DNA from: Charina bottae
Taxonomy: Eukaryota > Chordata > Lepidosauria > Squamata > Charinaidae
Reading direction: 5' to 3'
Assembly: GCA_023362775.1 (NCBI GenBank)
Contig: JALMGJ010000003.1
Coordinates: 73,626,855 to 73,690,854, forward strand
Length of the DNA: 64,000 nucleotides
Both the position numbers and the translations under genes were made by a program. Shown in pieces: positions 23,282-35,530 of the stretch (within the stretch, counting starts at the first letter, position 1; each line of letters begins with the position of its first letter). The notes beneath the pieces were generated by a model. It worked only from the letters and a program-made list of their open reading frames with translations. It was not told where the DNA came from and ran no database searches.

Positions 23282-24526
23282 AGTGGTGTAGTGGCAACCT
23301 GCGGAAGACCTTTGTATTTCGAGGAGTTAGGTGGCATGTTTTGATTTTTCCTTCCCCACACCTAGGAGATTAGAGTTTATTTTGAGTTATACTGATGTTT
23401 AATTGGCTTGTTTTTGTTTCTGCTTGGAATGGGAGGGGGAGAAGAAGAAGCATATGCCCACTCCTCCAACAGCCCTTCAGAACATAACTTTGTTTCTGCT
23501 GGGCATGGGAAGTGGGGGGAGAGAAAATCCCCAGCTTGTTAAGTTTAAGACTGTCATGCCTTAATAAGAAATCACTTGAAGCAGACAGGGGAGATAAAAT
23601 AGCTTAAAACCAGAAAAGTTAAAATTAACAAGTGGTGTTGTAAAGGAAGCAAGTGAATCTTCCTTGGGTTGGAAGTTAAGAAATAGCCTGGCACGGCCAT
23701 AGACGGTGCAGACTGGGAATTCTCGGAATTGTAATCCTAATACATTGAAAGATTGTGACAGATTTTTGTAGAGTCCAGGTGAAGCCACAGAAAAGATGCA
23801 TACTGGATACTGGAAGGACATGGGGCGGGGGGGGGGGGGGCTTCCACTTCCATCACAATTCAACTGACATAAACCTGGCTTGTACATTGTATGTCGAATG
23901 CTAAAACAAGAAACCCATTTATGGCCTCAGTTCTTTTGAAGCAATTGACTCCAAGTCAGCTTGGAGACAAAGACAACTGTATCTCTTGGGAACATATCAT
24001 ACCAGAAAACCTATGTCAAGGCTGGGAGCCAGACTACATCACTGTGGGGGGCAAGTCCTAGAGCTCCTTTTAACCACTTTTCACTTTTGTGGATATAAGC
24101 TGTGGAGGAGATGCAGAAAATTGCCATGTCTTTTAAAAGAACTCAGCAGGACCAGGAGCCCAGCAGGGCTGCAGGCAGTAAAAGAGGCACCAGTCTACCA
24201 AAGAAAGTAGTCCCAGCTGAGCTCACTTAAAGTAAGTGTCACCTTTAAGGAATACTACTACTTTTCATGCTGGGTCAGAAAGAGACTTTTATGGGGGTCT
24301 TCTGAACAGGGGGGAGGAAAAATTGATTAGCGGAGACACAAGGAATATGGTTTCTGGTGGTGCAAAAGCTTTCTAGCACTGTTAGCCAGCAAAGTGTTCT
24401 TGCTTATAACTGAAATCTTTACAGACAAGAGATGGGGGTGGAGTGTTGTTGCTTCAGGTGCTGCAAGGAATATTCAGGGGTTTGTTTGTGCCTTTAGACT
24501 TGCAGTAGCATGACCTGAGGCAGAGC

Positions 24527-24576
<50 letters not shown>

Positions 24577-25477
24577 GTCCTTGGGAAGGACTCGATAGGT
24601 GGACAAAAATGCCAAATCCAGTCTAAACATCTGGCTGACTGTGCAACCAACCATAATAATAAATTTATATGCTGCCTGACTCCCAGTGACTCTGGGACTC
24701 TTGATTCTCTGGACTGGGGGACTAGTGCAAAACTAGCCTTTTTGAGTTGCCATTGTTACTCTTAAAAGTTGGTAGTCCTTGGGTAATCAAAGGCATGTTT
24801 AATTAGCATTTTCTATAAAGTGCCACAGCTATTAATTGTTTTGCTTCAAATGACTAACAATGCCATATCTTGGAAAGTAACCTGTCTCCAATTTTTCATT
24901 TTCTGTGCTGTACCACAGTTTTGTGTGGTCCCCTTTTCCTGTTCTAGTGACTGTTCCTGGCCATGTAATGGTACTACTCCATTTTGATGCCAGGGTACAA
25001 CATTCAGCTTAGCTTACAGTGCAGTGCTAACCTGCAACACTGCCAGATCCTATCCCAAAGTTGTTGCCAAATTATAATGTTTATTATGACAGAAAGGGAA
25101 CATACTTAAATACATGGGGAATAACCTTATTAACAGTATTTAATGTAACCGGCATTTAAATCTAAGTAATATTAGGATTAAATGAAATATCATTTTGGTA
25201 TTATTCTGGTCCCATTCAAAAAGTGAGCTCTGTTCACTTTTCAGAGCATGACTTCTGGCAAAAGACTAAAATATGAAATCTGGTCCTCAGCTCTGTTTTG
25301 TGCAGCTCAACATGGGGGTATTTGGTGTGCTTATCACATAGTGCATCACATCTTGGAAGATATCCCAGATCATCACCACAGTCCTTTAAAAAAAACACTG
25401 TAAGTCTTTAATTCTGTAATACTTCTGTACGCCCTGTTGATCTCCATGCTGGATTTACAAATAAAAGTTTGGCCTAT
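23282..25477. other. No recognisable gene; microsatellite inside
   Basis: Unique DNA with a poly-G run near 23,827-23,840 and a (CAT)n tract at 24.53 kb. Short frames lack family features. Confidence 0.4.
24530..24572 (+). repeat. (CAT)n microsatellite
   Basis: About 14 perfect trinucleotide units. Confidence 0.95.
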
Positions 25478-25487
25478 TTTGTTGCAT

Positions 25488-25625
25488 GTTGTTTGTTGTT
25501 TATTCGTTCAGTCGCTTCCGACTCTTCGTGACTTCATGGACCAGCCCACGCCAGAGCTTCCTGTCGGCCGTCACCATCCTCAGCTCCCCCACGGTTGAGT
25601 CCATCACCTCCAGAATATCATCCAT
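25488..25625 (-). mobile_element. Bov-B LINE 3' end, minus strand
   Basis: The reverse strand ends GAAGTCACGAAGAGTCGGAAGC and ACTGAACG with a CAA-rich tail. A target duplication of about 10 bp, TTTGTTGCAT, flanks it. It is a very short 5'-truncated insert. Confidence 0.8.
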
Positions 25626-25635
25626 ATTTGTTGCA

Positions 25636-26700
25636 TACACCCAGCAAATTGTGGCTTATTGAAGAAACCATGGTTAAGCAAATAATGGCTCAGCATGATA
25701 TGTGAACCAGTCAGTTAAACTTTTTTTCTGAGTAGACATAGATATTATTGCACTGTAAGGTCAGTTGCAGATGGGGGACTGGCTTGTTATGGCCACTTAA
25801 TGAAGTTCAAACTAGGGACTTCCCCATTGTGTAATCTGTGTCATATTAGTGTAGACAGAAGATCCCATTCTGAGGTCACCACCTCTGGATCTTGAATATG
25901 CATACCCTGCTCCAGAGATCTTGACTGAGGCAGCTAGGCATTTTAAGGTGTTCGTCAGCCGAGTGCCCAATTGCCAAAATAACACTAAACATCTCCACTT
26001 ATGCATCCCCTCCCTCCAGCCCTCTGTCTTCTGTGCCATGGGTTCCCCATAACAAACGCCTACATTGCTGTGCTTAATAACTGTGCCTTGCCCACAGCCT
26101 CTGCTTCGAACAGGTTGACTAAGGCAGGAGTAGGAAGGGGTAGCCAAGGCAGCTTGTTGGCGAGCACAGCAGCAGGATAAATAAAGGCAGACATGAGGAA
26201 TGAAGTGGTGGGAGAACAGGTGCCTTAGGAACCCTAGAGACACAAAGAGCTGCTTGTCTGTGGCCCAACGTTGTAGAACAAAACGAATGACATTCTTTCA
26301 AAGTTTAGGGTGGGCTGTGTGCAATTGAAAGCCAGTAAACAATACAAAGGCAAAATTTCCTTCCCAGAAAATTCTCTTGGTTTATTGCTGTGCAATAAAA
26401 GAAACTTAATTTTCCACAAAAACCTTGGGGGCCCTTTCTTGTTATCTCCCAGATACTAAAATAAAGAAGGGAAGTTTCCTCAGAATAGATAGAAACTATG
26501 AGACCACACCCTACTCCCCTCAGTAACTGGCATAAACTGGTGCAATTCTTTTAGTGTGTAGGAGTTGGAGTAGAAGACAAATTAGTGATAAATCAAGACA
26601 GTTATGTAAAAATATCCACTACATCTTTGGGAAATATGCTGTGAGCAGTTTCTTAAAACAGACTGGTTCATGGATGAAGTATCCCTGATGCTGAGAAAGT

Positions 26701-26762
<62 letters not shown>

Positions 26763-27759
26763 AAATTCTTCAGAAAATGAGTTGTGTTGTATCCTGATTG
26801 CGTTCTTTTTGAGGTTTGGCTCAGCATAATGAGAGAGCCCATCTATTGATTTTTGTAAACTCTAAAATAGTTTAGCATCCTGTAGGATCAAAGAAGAAAT
26901 GGCTTATTCAACCAACTATGGTGTAGCATGATGTGTGAACTTCTGTTTGTGTTGGCTTTTGCTTCTTAACAGTATATAGTGCTACCACAGTAAACTTTTC
27001 AAAAAAACTCTGTTGGAACTATTGAGCCAATCCAATTCTTATTTTAATCGGGGTCTGTGTGTTACATTTGTACTACAAACCAATAAACAAATGATTGAAG
27101 TGTTGTGTGTGGAGATGCCCCTTAAAACAGCCATTAGTTCACCTATTCTAAATGATGTCTCAATTCTATGAAATAGTGATTTCTTCCTCTCACTTCATCA
27201 CCCTTGTCACTGCTAGATGCAGTGTGAAATGGAAGGAAACCTTCCTGGATTCAACACTTGAAAATGTTGAACTGTGACAGCTTCCCTCTTTTTCCCACAG
27301 CCCAGCTGCTTTAAGAAAAAAACAGGTGTAAAGTACATACATTTTTATGAAAATGAAGGCAGGATGCTTAAGAAAGGATGGTTTTCTGTTTGGCTGGATT
27401 GGCTTACACCCTGCTGACAGCCTTTATTGAGGAGAGATACTGGGGCATCTCATTTCAGCAAAGACTATGCCACTGTGGCACAGGAATAATTGAGACATTA
27501 GGTTATGTTGTATTGTTTTGTCCCTATTGTGTTGTTTCACATTATCCCCCTTTCTAGACAAATGCCCTAGTCATTCAAATTCATTTTCTCTTCATCTATT
27601 ACTCTTTGACCAGTTTGACTCTCTCACTGAACGTAGCCTATTTTGATATACTATTTTGATGTCTATAGTATTTGCCGTAACTTATCATTAAGCAGCTTTT
27701 ATATGCTGTTTTGTTCAGACAAGTTGATTACTTATTTTTAGTTTTATTCTATTTATTGT
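25636..27759. other. No recognisable gene; (TC)n inside
   Basis: Unique DNA apart from the dinucleotide tract at 26.7 kb. Confidence 0.4.
26703..26761 (+). repeat. (TC)n microsatellite
   Basis: About 29 uninterrupted dinucleotide units. Confidence 0.97.
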
Positions 27760-27890
27760 AATTATTTATTTATTTATTTAATTTATCCCTGCCCGCCTCC
27801 CCGAATAGGGGACTCTGGGCGGTTTACAGAATAACAAAGGTTAAAATCTATACATAAAATTACAATAAAACAATAAATAGATAGAATAAG
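27760..27890 (-). mobile_element. L2-type LINE 3' tail, minus strand
   Basis: (ATTT)n, then GGGGACTCTGGGCGGTTTACA, the reverse of the L2 tail at 12.5 kb. Confidence 0.7.
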
Positions 27891-27983
27891 TAATTAGTTA
27901 TTCACATTTAGGTTTCATGGTTCTGTTTACTGTTTAGGAATAGTATGTTTTATCTTTGGATTTACTTTGAGGTAGTAAACTAA

Positions 27984-28320
27984 GGGGCGTGGTGGCTCAG
28001 TGGGTAAGACGCCAGGCTTGTCGATCGGAAGATTGCAAGTTCGGAGGTTTGAATCCCTAGCCCTGCGTGCGGAGTGAGCTCCCGCACTAGCTCCAGCTCT
28101 TGCCAACCTAGCAATTCGAAAGCATGCAAATGCAAGTAGATGAATAGGTACCACTTCGGTGGGTAGGTAACAGCGTTCCGCGTGTGTCATGCGGCCACAT
28201 GACCGTGGAAGCGTCTTCAGACAACGCTGGCTCTTTGGCTAACAAACGGAGATGAGCACCGGCCCCTAGAGTCGGACACGACTGCACAAATGTGCGGGGG
28301 GTACCTTTACCTTTTTTTTT
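27984..28320 (+). mobile_element. tRNA-derived SINE with Bov-B-like tail
   Basis: Full-length copy flanked by a perfect 11-bp duplication TAGTAAACTAA (27973-27983 and 28321-28331). Confidence 0.93.
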
Positions 28321-28489
28321 TAGTAAACTAAACTAAATTTAAAATGTTTTGAACAGTCAGTGCCCTCTTCTAAATGTGTCCAGAACAACTTTTAATTTAG
28401 TGTGTTTACTTTGATAAAGAGTGTTGTGGCCTTGGGAGTTTAGACTTGGTTAGGAAGAGTTACATGACTTACTTTTTTAAAGAAAACAT

Positions 28490-29480
28490 ATTTTTTATTG
28501 AGAGTTATTTTAAAAAATCAATACAAACTAAATTCAGAAAAGAAAAGAAAAAAGAATAGAAAGTGCAAAAAAAAAAAAAAGAAGAGAAAAGAAGAAAAAG
28601 GAAAAAAGAAGAAAATAAATATTTAAAGTGATTTCTGATATTCATCACAAGTACAAACAAACTCGGTAATTCTTCACCCCCTATAAGGTTACATGCAAGT
28701 AACTCTTCTTCCCATAACTCAGGGGTCCCCAACCTGTGGGCCGTGGCCCACTAGCCGTGGCCCACTAGTGGGCCACGGCCTGTTAGGAAGTGGGCCGCGG
28801 GGCTCCTGCCTGCAAACCCTGCCCCCGGTGCATGCAATTACCCCACCCCCACTGCGCGCGATTGGCTCCTGCCTGCAAACCCTGCCCCCCGGTGTGCGTG
28901 ATTGGCTCCTGCCTGCAAACCCCTCCCCCCCGTGGAAAAATTTTCTTCCACGACCGGTCCCTGGTGCCAAAAGGGTTGGGGACCACTGGCATAACTCATC
29001 CCTTATCCACACGCAAATCCATAAATCATTAACATTTCAGTCCTGGTGTCAGCAAAAGTCCATAAGGGGTTCCCAGAATTTTATAGAAACATCTCTTATT
29101 TTTCCCTTGGTCACACAAACCAACTCCTTCTTTTTGCTTCTAGGAATCTTTATTTCATTCAGATGTTGTCATAGGATTTGATCTCTCTTCAGATTTTCTT
29201 TTTCCCATGTCAGAGGCTTCTTCGAGGCTTTAACAAACCTCTTTTGTAAATCAGGTAAGGAGTCATTGCCCAAGTCCTTCTCTTGGCTTATCATTTGTAT
29301 TTCCACTTCATCTGTAATCACTGTTTTTTAATCCACAATTTTTTCATTTTTCAGTATTTCACAATTTCTTTATATTCTAATTTTTCTGCATCAGATAAGG
29401 CTTGTTTCAACTCTTTATCTTGTATATCTTCCAAGGTATTCTCTTTCAGATCTGTCATTTCTTTTTAATAACTTTTGGAC
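28490..29480 (-). mobile_element. Possible L1-like LINE remnant interrupted by a hAT element
   Basis: On the minus strand the 29.2-29.5 kb part gives a Lys/Glu-rich coiled-coil-like frame (TDLKENTLEDIQDKELKQAL) resembling an L1 ORF1 N-terminus, and A-rich sequence lies at the other end. Interrupted at 28,720-28,988. Weak evidence; could be another A-rich repeat. Confidence 0.35.
28720..28988 (+). mobile_element. Non-autonomous hAT element (CAGGGGTCCCCAACC family)
   Basis: 15-bp inverted ends CAGGGGTCCCCAACC and GGTTGGGGACCACTG. Flanking 8-mers CCATAACT and GCATAACT match at seven of eight, the hAT target size. The interior has three tandem units of about 40 bp around GATTGGCTCCTGCCTGCAAA. 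Confidence 0.9.
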
Positions 29481-29580
29481 ATGGTCTATCCATAGAAGCA
29501 GAGAACATTGCTGACATTGTACATGCTAGTTTCTGTCCCCATTAATAAATAATAATAAATACACATACTACTATTACTAG

Positions 29581-29909
29581 GGGGGCGTGGTGGTTCAGCG
29601 GGTAAGACGCCAGGCTTGTCGATCGGAAGATCACAAGTTCAGAGGTTCAAATCCCTAGTCCCGCGTGACGGAGTGAGCTCCCGCACTAGCCCCAGCTCTT
29701 GCCAACCTAGCAATTCGAAAGCATGCAAATGCAAGTAGATTAATAGGTACCACTTTGGTGGGTAGGTAACAGCATTCCGCATGCATCATGCTGGCCACAT
29801 GACCGTGGAAGCGTCTTTGGACAACGCTGGCTCTTCGGCTAACAAATGGAGATGAGCGCCGGCCCCTAGAGTCGGACACGACTGCACAAATGTGTGGGGG
29901 GAACCTTTT
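29581..29909 (+). mobile_element. tRNA-derived SINE with Bov-B-like tail
   Basis: Flanked by the 11-bp duplication ACTATTACTAG (29570-29580 and 29910-29920). Confidence 0.93.
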
Positions 29910-30098
29910 ACTATTACTAGAGATGGCAACAACGCACTAACCACTAAATGCTCTCTGGAAGAGCTCTGTTTTGATTAACTTCTGGAATGTTGTAACAGAG
30001 GGATGCAACAGTAAAGCTTGTGCCTTGACAGACGTTTTGTTCACATTGGTGCCTCCATTCTGGCCAGTGGCAATTTCTAGACATTAGGTTAACTATGT

Positions 30099-30362
30099 CA
30101 GTGGTCCCCAACCTTTCTGGCACCAGGGACTGGTCGTGGAAGAAAATTTTTCCACGGACCGGGGGGGCGGGGTTTGCAGGCGGGAGCTAATTGTGCACAC
30201 CAGGGGGGGCAGAGTTTGTAGGCGGGAGCCAATCATGCGCACTGGAGGGTGGGGTAATCACATGCACTGGGGGGTGGGGTTTGCAGGAGGGAGCCCCGCG
30301 GCCCATTTCCTAACAGGCCGCGACCCACTAGTGGGCCACGGCCCACAGGTTGGGGACCCCTG
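30099..30362 (-). mobile_element. Non-autonomous hAT element, same family as 28.7 kb, opposite orientation
   Basis: Ends CAGTGGTCCCCAACC and GGTTGGGGACCCCTG. 8-mers AACTATGT and ATCTATGT match at six of eight or better. The interior is the reverse of the 28.7-kb copy, including the GTTTGCAGGCGGGAGC units. Confidence 0.88.
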
Positions 30363-30718
30363 ATCTATGTTACTTTCAAGTTTCCCTGTTCAGTGCAGTG
30401 AGGTCTGGGGTAGCACTTGCTGAGACATTAGTTTAGGTTAGGTGTTGGGCTCTGCAACCCTTCAGTGTGCTTGATTCTCTTCTGACATTATACTGAAGCA
30501 GACAATTTTTCATCTTAATCTGCCTCAGAGGACTCAGGAAGGACCTAGTGGGTTAACTTTGCACCTGCTATTCTAAGCTCCTACATTAAAATGCTAAATG
30601 AATGAATAATCAGATAGCTAAACTACATATTCTGATGGAGATTGAATTTAAGAATTGTAAGGCTGATGTAAATAATTATATTTACATCTTATATATTTAA
30701 AATAATAAATAATTGAAA

Positions 30719-31037
30719 GGGGCGTGGCGGCTCAGCGGGTAAGACTTGTCGATCGGAAGATCGCAAGTTTGGAGGTTCGAATCCCTAGTCCCGTGTGATG
30801 GAGTGAGCTCCGGCACTAGACCCAGCTCTTGCCAACCTAGCAATTCAAAAGCAAGTAGATAAATAGGTACCACTTTGGTGGGTAGGTAACAGCGTTCCGC
30901 ATGCGTCATGCTGGCCACATGACCGTGGAAGCGTCTTCAGACAACGCTGGCTCTTCGGCTAACAAACGGAGATGAGCACCGGCCCCTAGAGTCGGACACG
31001 ACTGCACAACCTGTGCGGGGGGAACCTTTACCTTTTT
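30719..31037 (+). mobile_element. tRNA-derived SINE with Bov-B-like tail
   Basis: Same family; a short internal deletion removes part of the head after GTAAGAC. No clear target duplication found. Confidence 0.88.
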
Positions 31038-32553
31038 AAAGAAGACCTGATATTGAATTAGCTGAAGATCCTGGTGTTTGCTGTTGCTGAGAATGAGCTT
31101 GACTTTTAGGTTCTTTTGATCATTCTCTATTCCTAGCTAAGCCTGATAGAGGAATATTCATGTAGCTCTTTGCAAAATGGGTGGCAGCATGTAAAGTGCC
31201 TACAGAGAGCTCAAAGGGTCATTGGATAGATTTGTCCATGTGCCCACAATTCTGTATCTACAGTTATTTGAATACCCTCTTTTAGTCAATTTGGTTATTT
31301 TCAGATGAGATACATGCTAGTGAGGTAGTGGATCTCTTTCCTACTCTCAGCTATCAGTCATTGGTTAATCGTGATGAATAGCCATGTTAAAGCTACTTGA
31401 TTCTGCTGGCCAGTGGAGAAGAAATGATAGACTCTAACAAATAACAATCATTAACTGGCAAAATATTTTTATGGGGGAATGATCCCTAAAGTTTAGATTT
31501 ATTTAGATTGGCCTGTAAATCTCAATATTTCCTATAACTGCAACACAAGTTGATTGAACTTGCAACACAACAACAGGATTGAAGCTAAATTGTCCAATGT
31601 GGATTGAGTATACAAAAAGCCCCAAAATGTTGAGTATCAGCTTACAGCAGGGACATACTTTTTTTTTTTATCATGCCAAAGGCTACAGTTGACATTTCAG
31701 TGACATGCCAAGAAGTGCAGTCTAAAAAATGAGTAAGGCCAGCACAAAAATTAAATTTGGTTTAATTTCATGCATATTTAAATTTGCCTAGTTAAGTGGA
31801 GCCAGCCTTAGCTGATTGTGAAAAAACTGCAGGTTTGGATGAGGTTGATACTTGGATGGGAAGACTACCACTAGGGCAATAGGCTGGACTGGGAAGTTGA
31901 AAAAGCACCCTGGAAGAAGGTGGTGGAAAACCTCTTCCATCTTGTTATCAAGACAACTATATAGAGAGGAGAAGAGTTTTTTATGTTAATATTTAATTCA
32001 AATCTCTTATTTCACTGCTTTGTAAATGGTATCTAAATATCAGAAAAACACAGTATTTAAACTCTCTGTTTTCTGTCCTTTCTTTTGGAGTTGCCACACA
32101 GCCAGTTCATACATGCATGTTAATCATATGATGATTAACAGTGATTTGCATGTGTGAATGAGGCAACTCAGATCAAACACTACAGAGACCTTTCATATCA
32201 CCTCACAATGCTTTGCAGTTGATTTAATTCACACATTCAGCTGCAAATACCACATTTTGCATAATCAAGTGGTGACATGCTTTTATGAAGCAACCTTGTT
32301 TTCTAGTATAGCTCATTCAAGCTTTCTGTATCCCTTGTGTCCCTATAATATAGCAACTAGACAACAGAAGAACATGAAAAACAAAATTCTTATTAGAGCA
32401 ATACCATTGTTAGGAAAATTCAGATACTACTAAACATATAAACGTTTTTTTTAAGATTTCCAGGTCATTTGGTCACTCAAGATGTTAAAAAAGCATATTG
32501 GTGTGAAAAGCGCACAGTGTCTCATCTGTAAGAAAAAAAATACCTATTTAGAC
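31038..32553. other. No recognisable gene
   Basis: AT-rich unique DNA. Confidence 0.45.
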
Positions 32554-33276
32554 CAGTGTTTCCTAAACTTTTTGCTCTCATATCCTTTTCCCACTTTTAA
32601 AAATTATGGAGGACCCCAAAAGAGCTTTTCTTTATATGGGTTATGTTTATCAATATTTACCATATTAAGGGGCGTGGTGGCTCAGTGGGTAAGACACCAG
32701 GCTTGTCGATCGGAAGATCGCAAGTTCGGAGGTCGAATCCCTAGCCCTGCGTGTGGAGTGAGCTCCTGCACTAGCCCCAGCTCTTGCCAACCTAGCAATT
32801 TGAAAGCATGCAAATGCAAGTAGATTAATAGATACCACTTCGGTGGGAAGGTAACAGCGTTCCGCGTGCGTCATGCCGCCACATGACCGCGGAAGCGTCT
32901 TTGGACAGCGCTGGCTCTTTGGCTAACAAACGGAGATGAGCACCGGCCCCTAGAGTCGGACACGACTGCACAACTGTGCGGGGGGAACCTTTACTTTTTT
33001 ACCATATTAAAAATTTAAATTAATGCATTTGTAAAATATTTATTGAATAATGTAAAAATAACAATATTAAACCCATTAGATACTAACACAAATAAAACAT
33101 TTTTCATGAAAAACCCTATATTTTTTAACAAATAAAAATAATAATGAGAAGAGTGATACTGTTTTACATTTTTGCAAATATCTTCAATATCTGGCCAATA
33201 ATTTTGATTTTGTGGACCCCTGAGAGGGTCGTGGGGGCCCCCCAGGGGTCCTAAGACCACACTTCAAGAAACACTG
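32554..33276. mobile_element. hAT-type element (CAGTGTTTCC family) split by a SINE
   Basis: Inverted ends CAGTGTTTC and GAAACACTG, with flanking 8-mers ATTTAGAC and ATCTAGAT (six of eight). Without the SINE it is about 380 bp, so non-autonomous. The degraded target duplication suggests it is older than the SINE inside it. Confidence 0.7.
32669..33000 (+). mobile_element. tRNA-derived SINE nested in a hAT element
   Basis: Flanked by perfect 10-bp ACCATATTAA (32659-32668 and 33001-33010), both within the host hAT element. Confidence 0.93.
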
Positions 33277-33993
33277 ATCTAGATAATAATAGTAAGCCAG
33301 AATCTAAACTTCACTCATATGCTTTGATGGTATTTCTTTAGGTACTTGAATCCTAAGATATACAGAGTTTTAAAGATAAAAGTAATTATGGGCTCAGAAT
33401 TGGACCGGTAACCACTGAAAGTATTTTATAATTGATAAAATGTGTACCATTAACAAGTCAGACATTTTGCAGCCATAATTGAACTTTTAAGTTTCTGAAC
33501 CAGATTCAGAAAGAGCCTCATGTACAGTGAGACCCAGGACTGAATAAATGTACACATACATATTTGTTTCCTTAATGTGTTCAGCTTACTGGATTTCAGT
33601 TTTTGCTTGTTTTGAATATAGGGCTTATTTTCCTTAAGCGCTGAAATATACTCCGCGTATCTACACAGATTCTATTACTGATAGCCTCCTCTTTGTTCCA
33701 GGTTCTCTAGGAATTTGAGTCAAAGGGTAGCAGTGCTTTATTAATAGATGCACCAAAAGCATTTCACCTGATGCATAACTTTGGCAACCAAACACTCAGA
33801 CTTGGTTAAAAAAAACCTTGTCTACCTTAGCAATTGTGTATTAAGGGGATGACAAACCTCATTGCTTTCTTACACCTTTGGAAGCCAGAAGGTATCAGAT
33901 ATTATCAGTGACTTTAAAACAATGTTGTTTTTTTTAAAAAAAATACATTTTAAAAAATGACTGCAGTTTGATGTAACTAAGCATGAACTATAC
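33277..33993. other. No recognisable gene
   Basis: AT-rich unique DNA up to the next transposon. Confidence 0.45.
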
Positions 33994-34318
33994 CAAGGGT
34001 CGGAAATGGCTGCTCGCGAGCCAGATGCAGCTCTTTGGCCCCTTGAGTGTGGCTCTTCCGCAGCTGAACTCACCCACGCCCCTTCCACGTGATTGGATCC
34101 CGCCCCCAAACTCTGATGGCCAGCGCTGGAGGAGGGCGATTGGTTCTTCCTCCTCCCGCCCTCGGGAGCCTTCCAACTTTCGGCAGAGTCGGGCAGCGCT
34201 TCTTCGAGGTCGGCGGGTGGGGAAGTTGGTTGGTCGCCGCCGCCGCCTCTTCCTCCGCCCGCGTTGCAACGGCCGCCCCCCCCTGAAGCGCTCGCCAGGC
34301 AGGCAGGAGAGCGTCGCC

Positions 34319-34452
34319 ATGCTGGGCGCGCTGCGAGAGGAGACAGCGCAGCTGCTGGGCGACTACCTGCAGCACCGGCTGGGGGACGCGGCGCTGCCCC
34401 CCAGCCGCACGGCTGAGACGCTGCGGCGGGTGGCCGACGAGCTGGAGAGGTG
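34319..34452 (+). pseudogene. BCL2L10: Captured 5' coding fragment of BCL2L10/NR-13 (BH4 region)
   Basis: ATG at 34,319 with GTCGCC before it starts a 44-codon stretch reading LREETAQLLGDYLQHR, then ALPPSRTAETLRR and ADELER. This closely resembles the N-terminus of avian NR-13 (BCL2L10), an anti-apoptotic BCL2-family protein whose BH4 helix lies here; the identification is from memory of that family. Similarity ends at ELER, where the minisatellite begins, so BH3, BH1, BH2 and the membrane anchor are missing. The frame happens to stay open to 35,647. The upstream GC-rich block with GATTGG (CCAAT) boxes may be the parent promoter. The fragment cannot encode a working BCL2 protein. Confidence 0.72.
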
Positions 34453-35420
34453 CAGCGGGACGGGAGCATCGCCGGCGGCCCGCGAGGACCGGCCAGGGAA
34501 GGTGCACGGGCGGAGCTGCCTGCCTGGCACTTGGGCGCTCCGGCTGGGGTGCAGCGGGACGGGAGCTCTGCCCGCGCGCCTTCCCTGGCCGGTCCTCGTG
34601 GGCCAATCGTGTGGAAGGCGTGTGGGCGGAGCTGCCTGCCTGGCACTCGGGCGCTCCGGCTGGGGTGCAGCGGGATGGGAGCTCCGCCCGCACGCCTTCC
34701 CTGGCCGGTTCTCACGGGCCAATCGCGTGGAAGGTGCGCGGGCAGATCTGCCTGTCTGGCACTCAGGCGCTCCGGCTGGGGTGCAGCGGGACGGGAGCTC
34801 CACCTGCGCGCCTTCCCCGGCCGGTCCTCACGGGCCAATCGCGTGGAAGGCGCGCGGGCGGAGCTGCCTGCCTGGCACTCGGGCGCTCCGGCTGGGGTGC
34901 AGCGGGACGGGAGCATCGCCGGCGGCCCGCGAGGACCGGCCAGGGAAGGTGCGCGGGCGGAGCTCCCGTCCTGCTGCACCCCAGCCGGAGTGCCCGAGTG
35001 CCAGGCAGGCAGCTCCGCCCGTGCGCCTTCCCTGGCCGGTCCTCGCGGGCCAATCGCGTGGAAGGCGCGCGGGCGGAGCTGCCTGCCTGGCACTCGGGCG
35101 CTCCGGCTGGGGTGCAGCGGGACGGGAGCTCCGCCCACGCGCCTTCCCTGGCCGGTCCTCGCGGGCCAATCGCGTGGAGGGCGCGCGGGCGGAGCTGCCT
35201 GCCTGGCACTCGGGCGCTCCGGCTGGGGTGCAGCGGGACGGGAGCTCCACCCGTGCGCCTTCCCTGGCCGGTCCTCGCGGGCCGCCGGCGATGCTCCCGT
35301 CCCGCTGCATCCCAGCCGGAGCGCCCGAGTGCCAGGCAGGCAGCTCCGCCTGCGCAGTCGTGGCAGCGGGCATAGCGGCGGCGGGCACTGCAGCGGGCAT
35401 GGCGGCAGGAGGCCCTAAGT
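34453..35420 (+). repeat. 116-bp-period GC-rich minisatellite with inverted segments
   Basis: The core CTGCCTGCCTGGCAC occurs at 34,516, 34,632 (116), 34,748 (a variant, 116), 34,864 (116), 35,079 (215) and 35,195 (116). In the 215-bp gap, and again near 35,310, the same core appears in reverse complement, so head-to-head units form long hairpins. Units contain a CCAATCGCGTGG segment. Confidence 0.9.
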
Positions 35421-35429
35421 GTGCGCGAT

Positions 35430-35530
35430 TGCCTCCCGCCCGCAAACCCCGCCCTCTTCCACGCGATTGGCCCCCGCCCGCAAACCCCGCCCCCTTCCAC
35501 GCAATTGGCCCCCGCCCGCAAACCCCGCCC
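35430..35530 (+). repeat. Subterminal tandem repeats of the hAT element
   Basis: About three units of roughly 36 bp around CGCGATTGGCCCCCGCCCGC, resembling the tandem units in the hAT copies at 28.7 and 30.1 kb. Confidence 0.75.

Noticed and set aside
26703..26761. CRISPR-like or regulatory repeat
   Set aside because: Plain dinucleotide microsatellite in a vertebrate genome.
28693..29181. 162-codon frame
   Set aside because: Runs through a hAT element and flanking repeat; not a gene.
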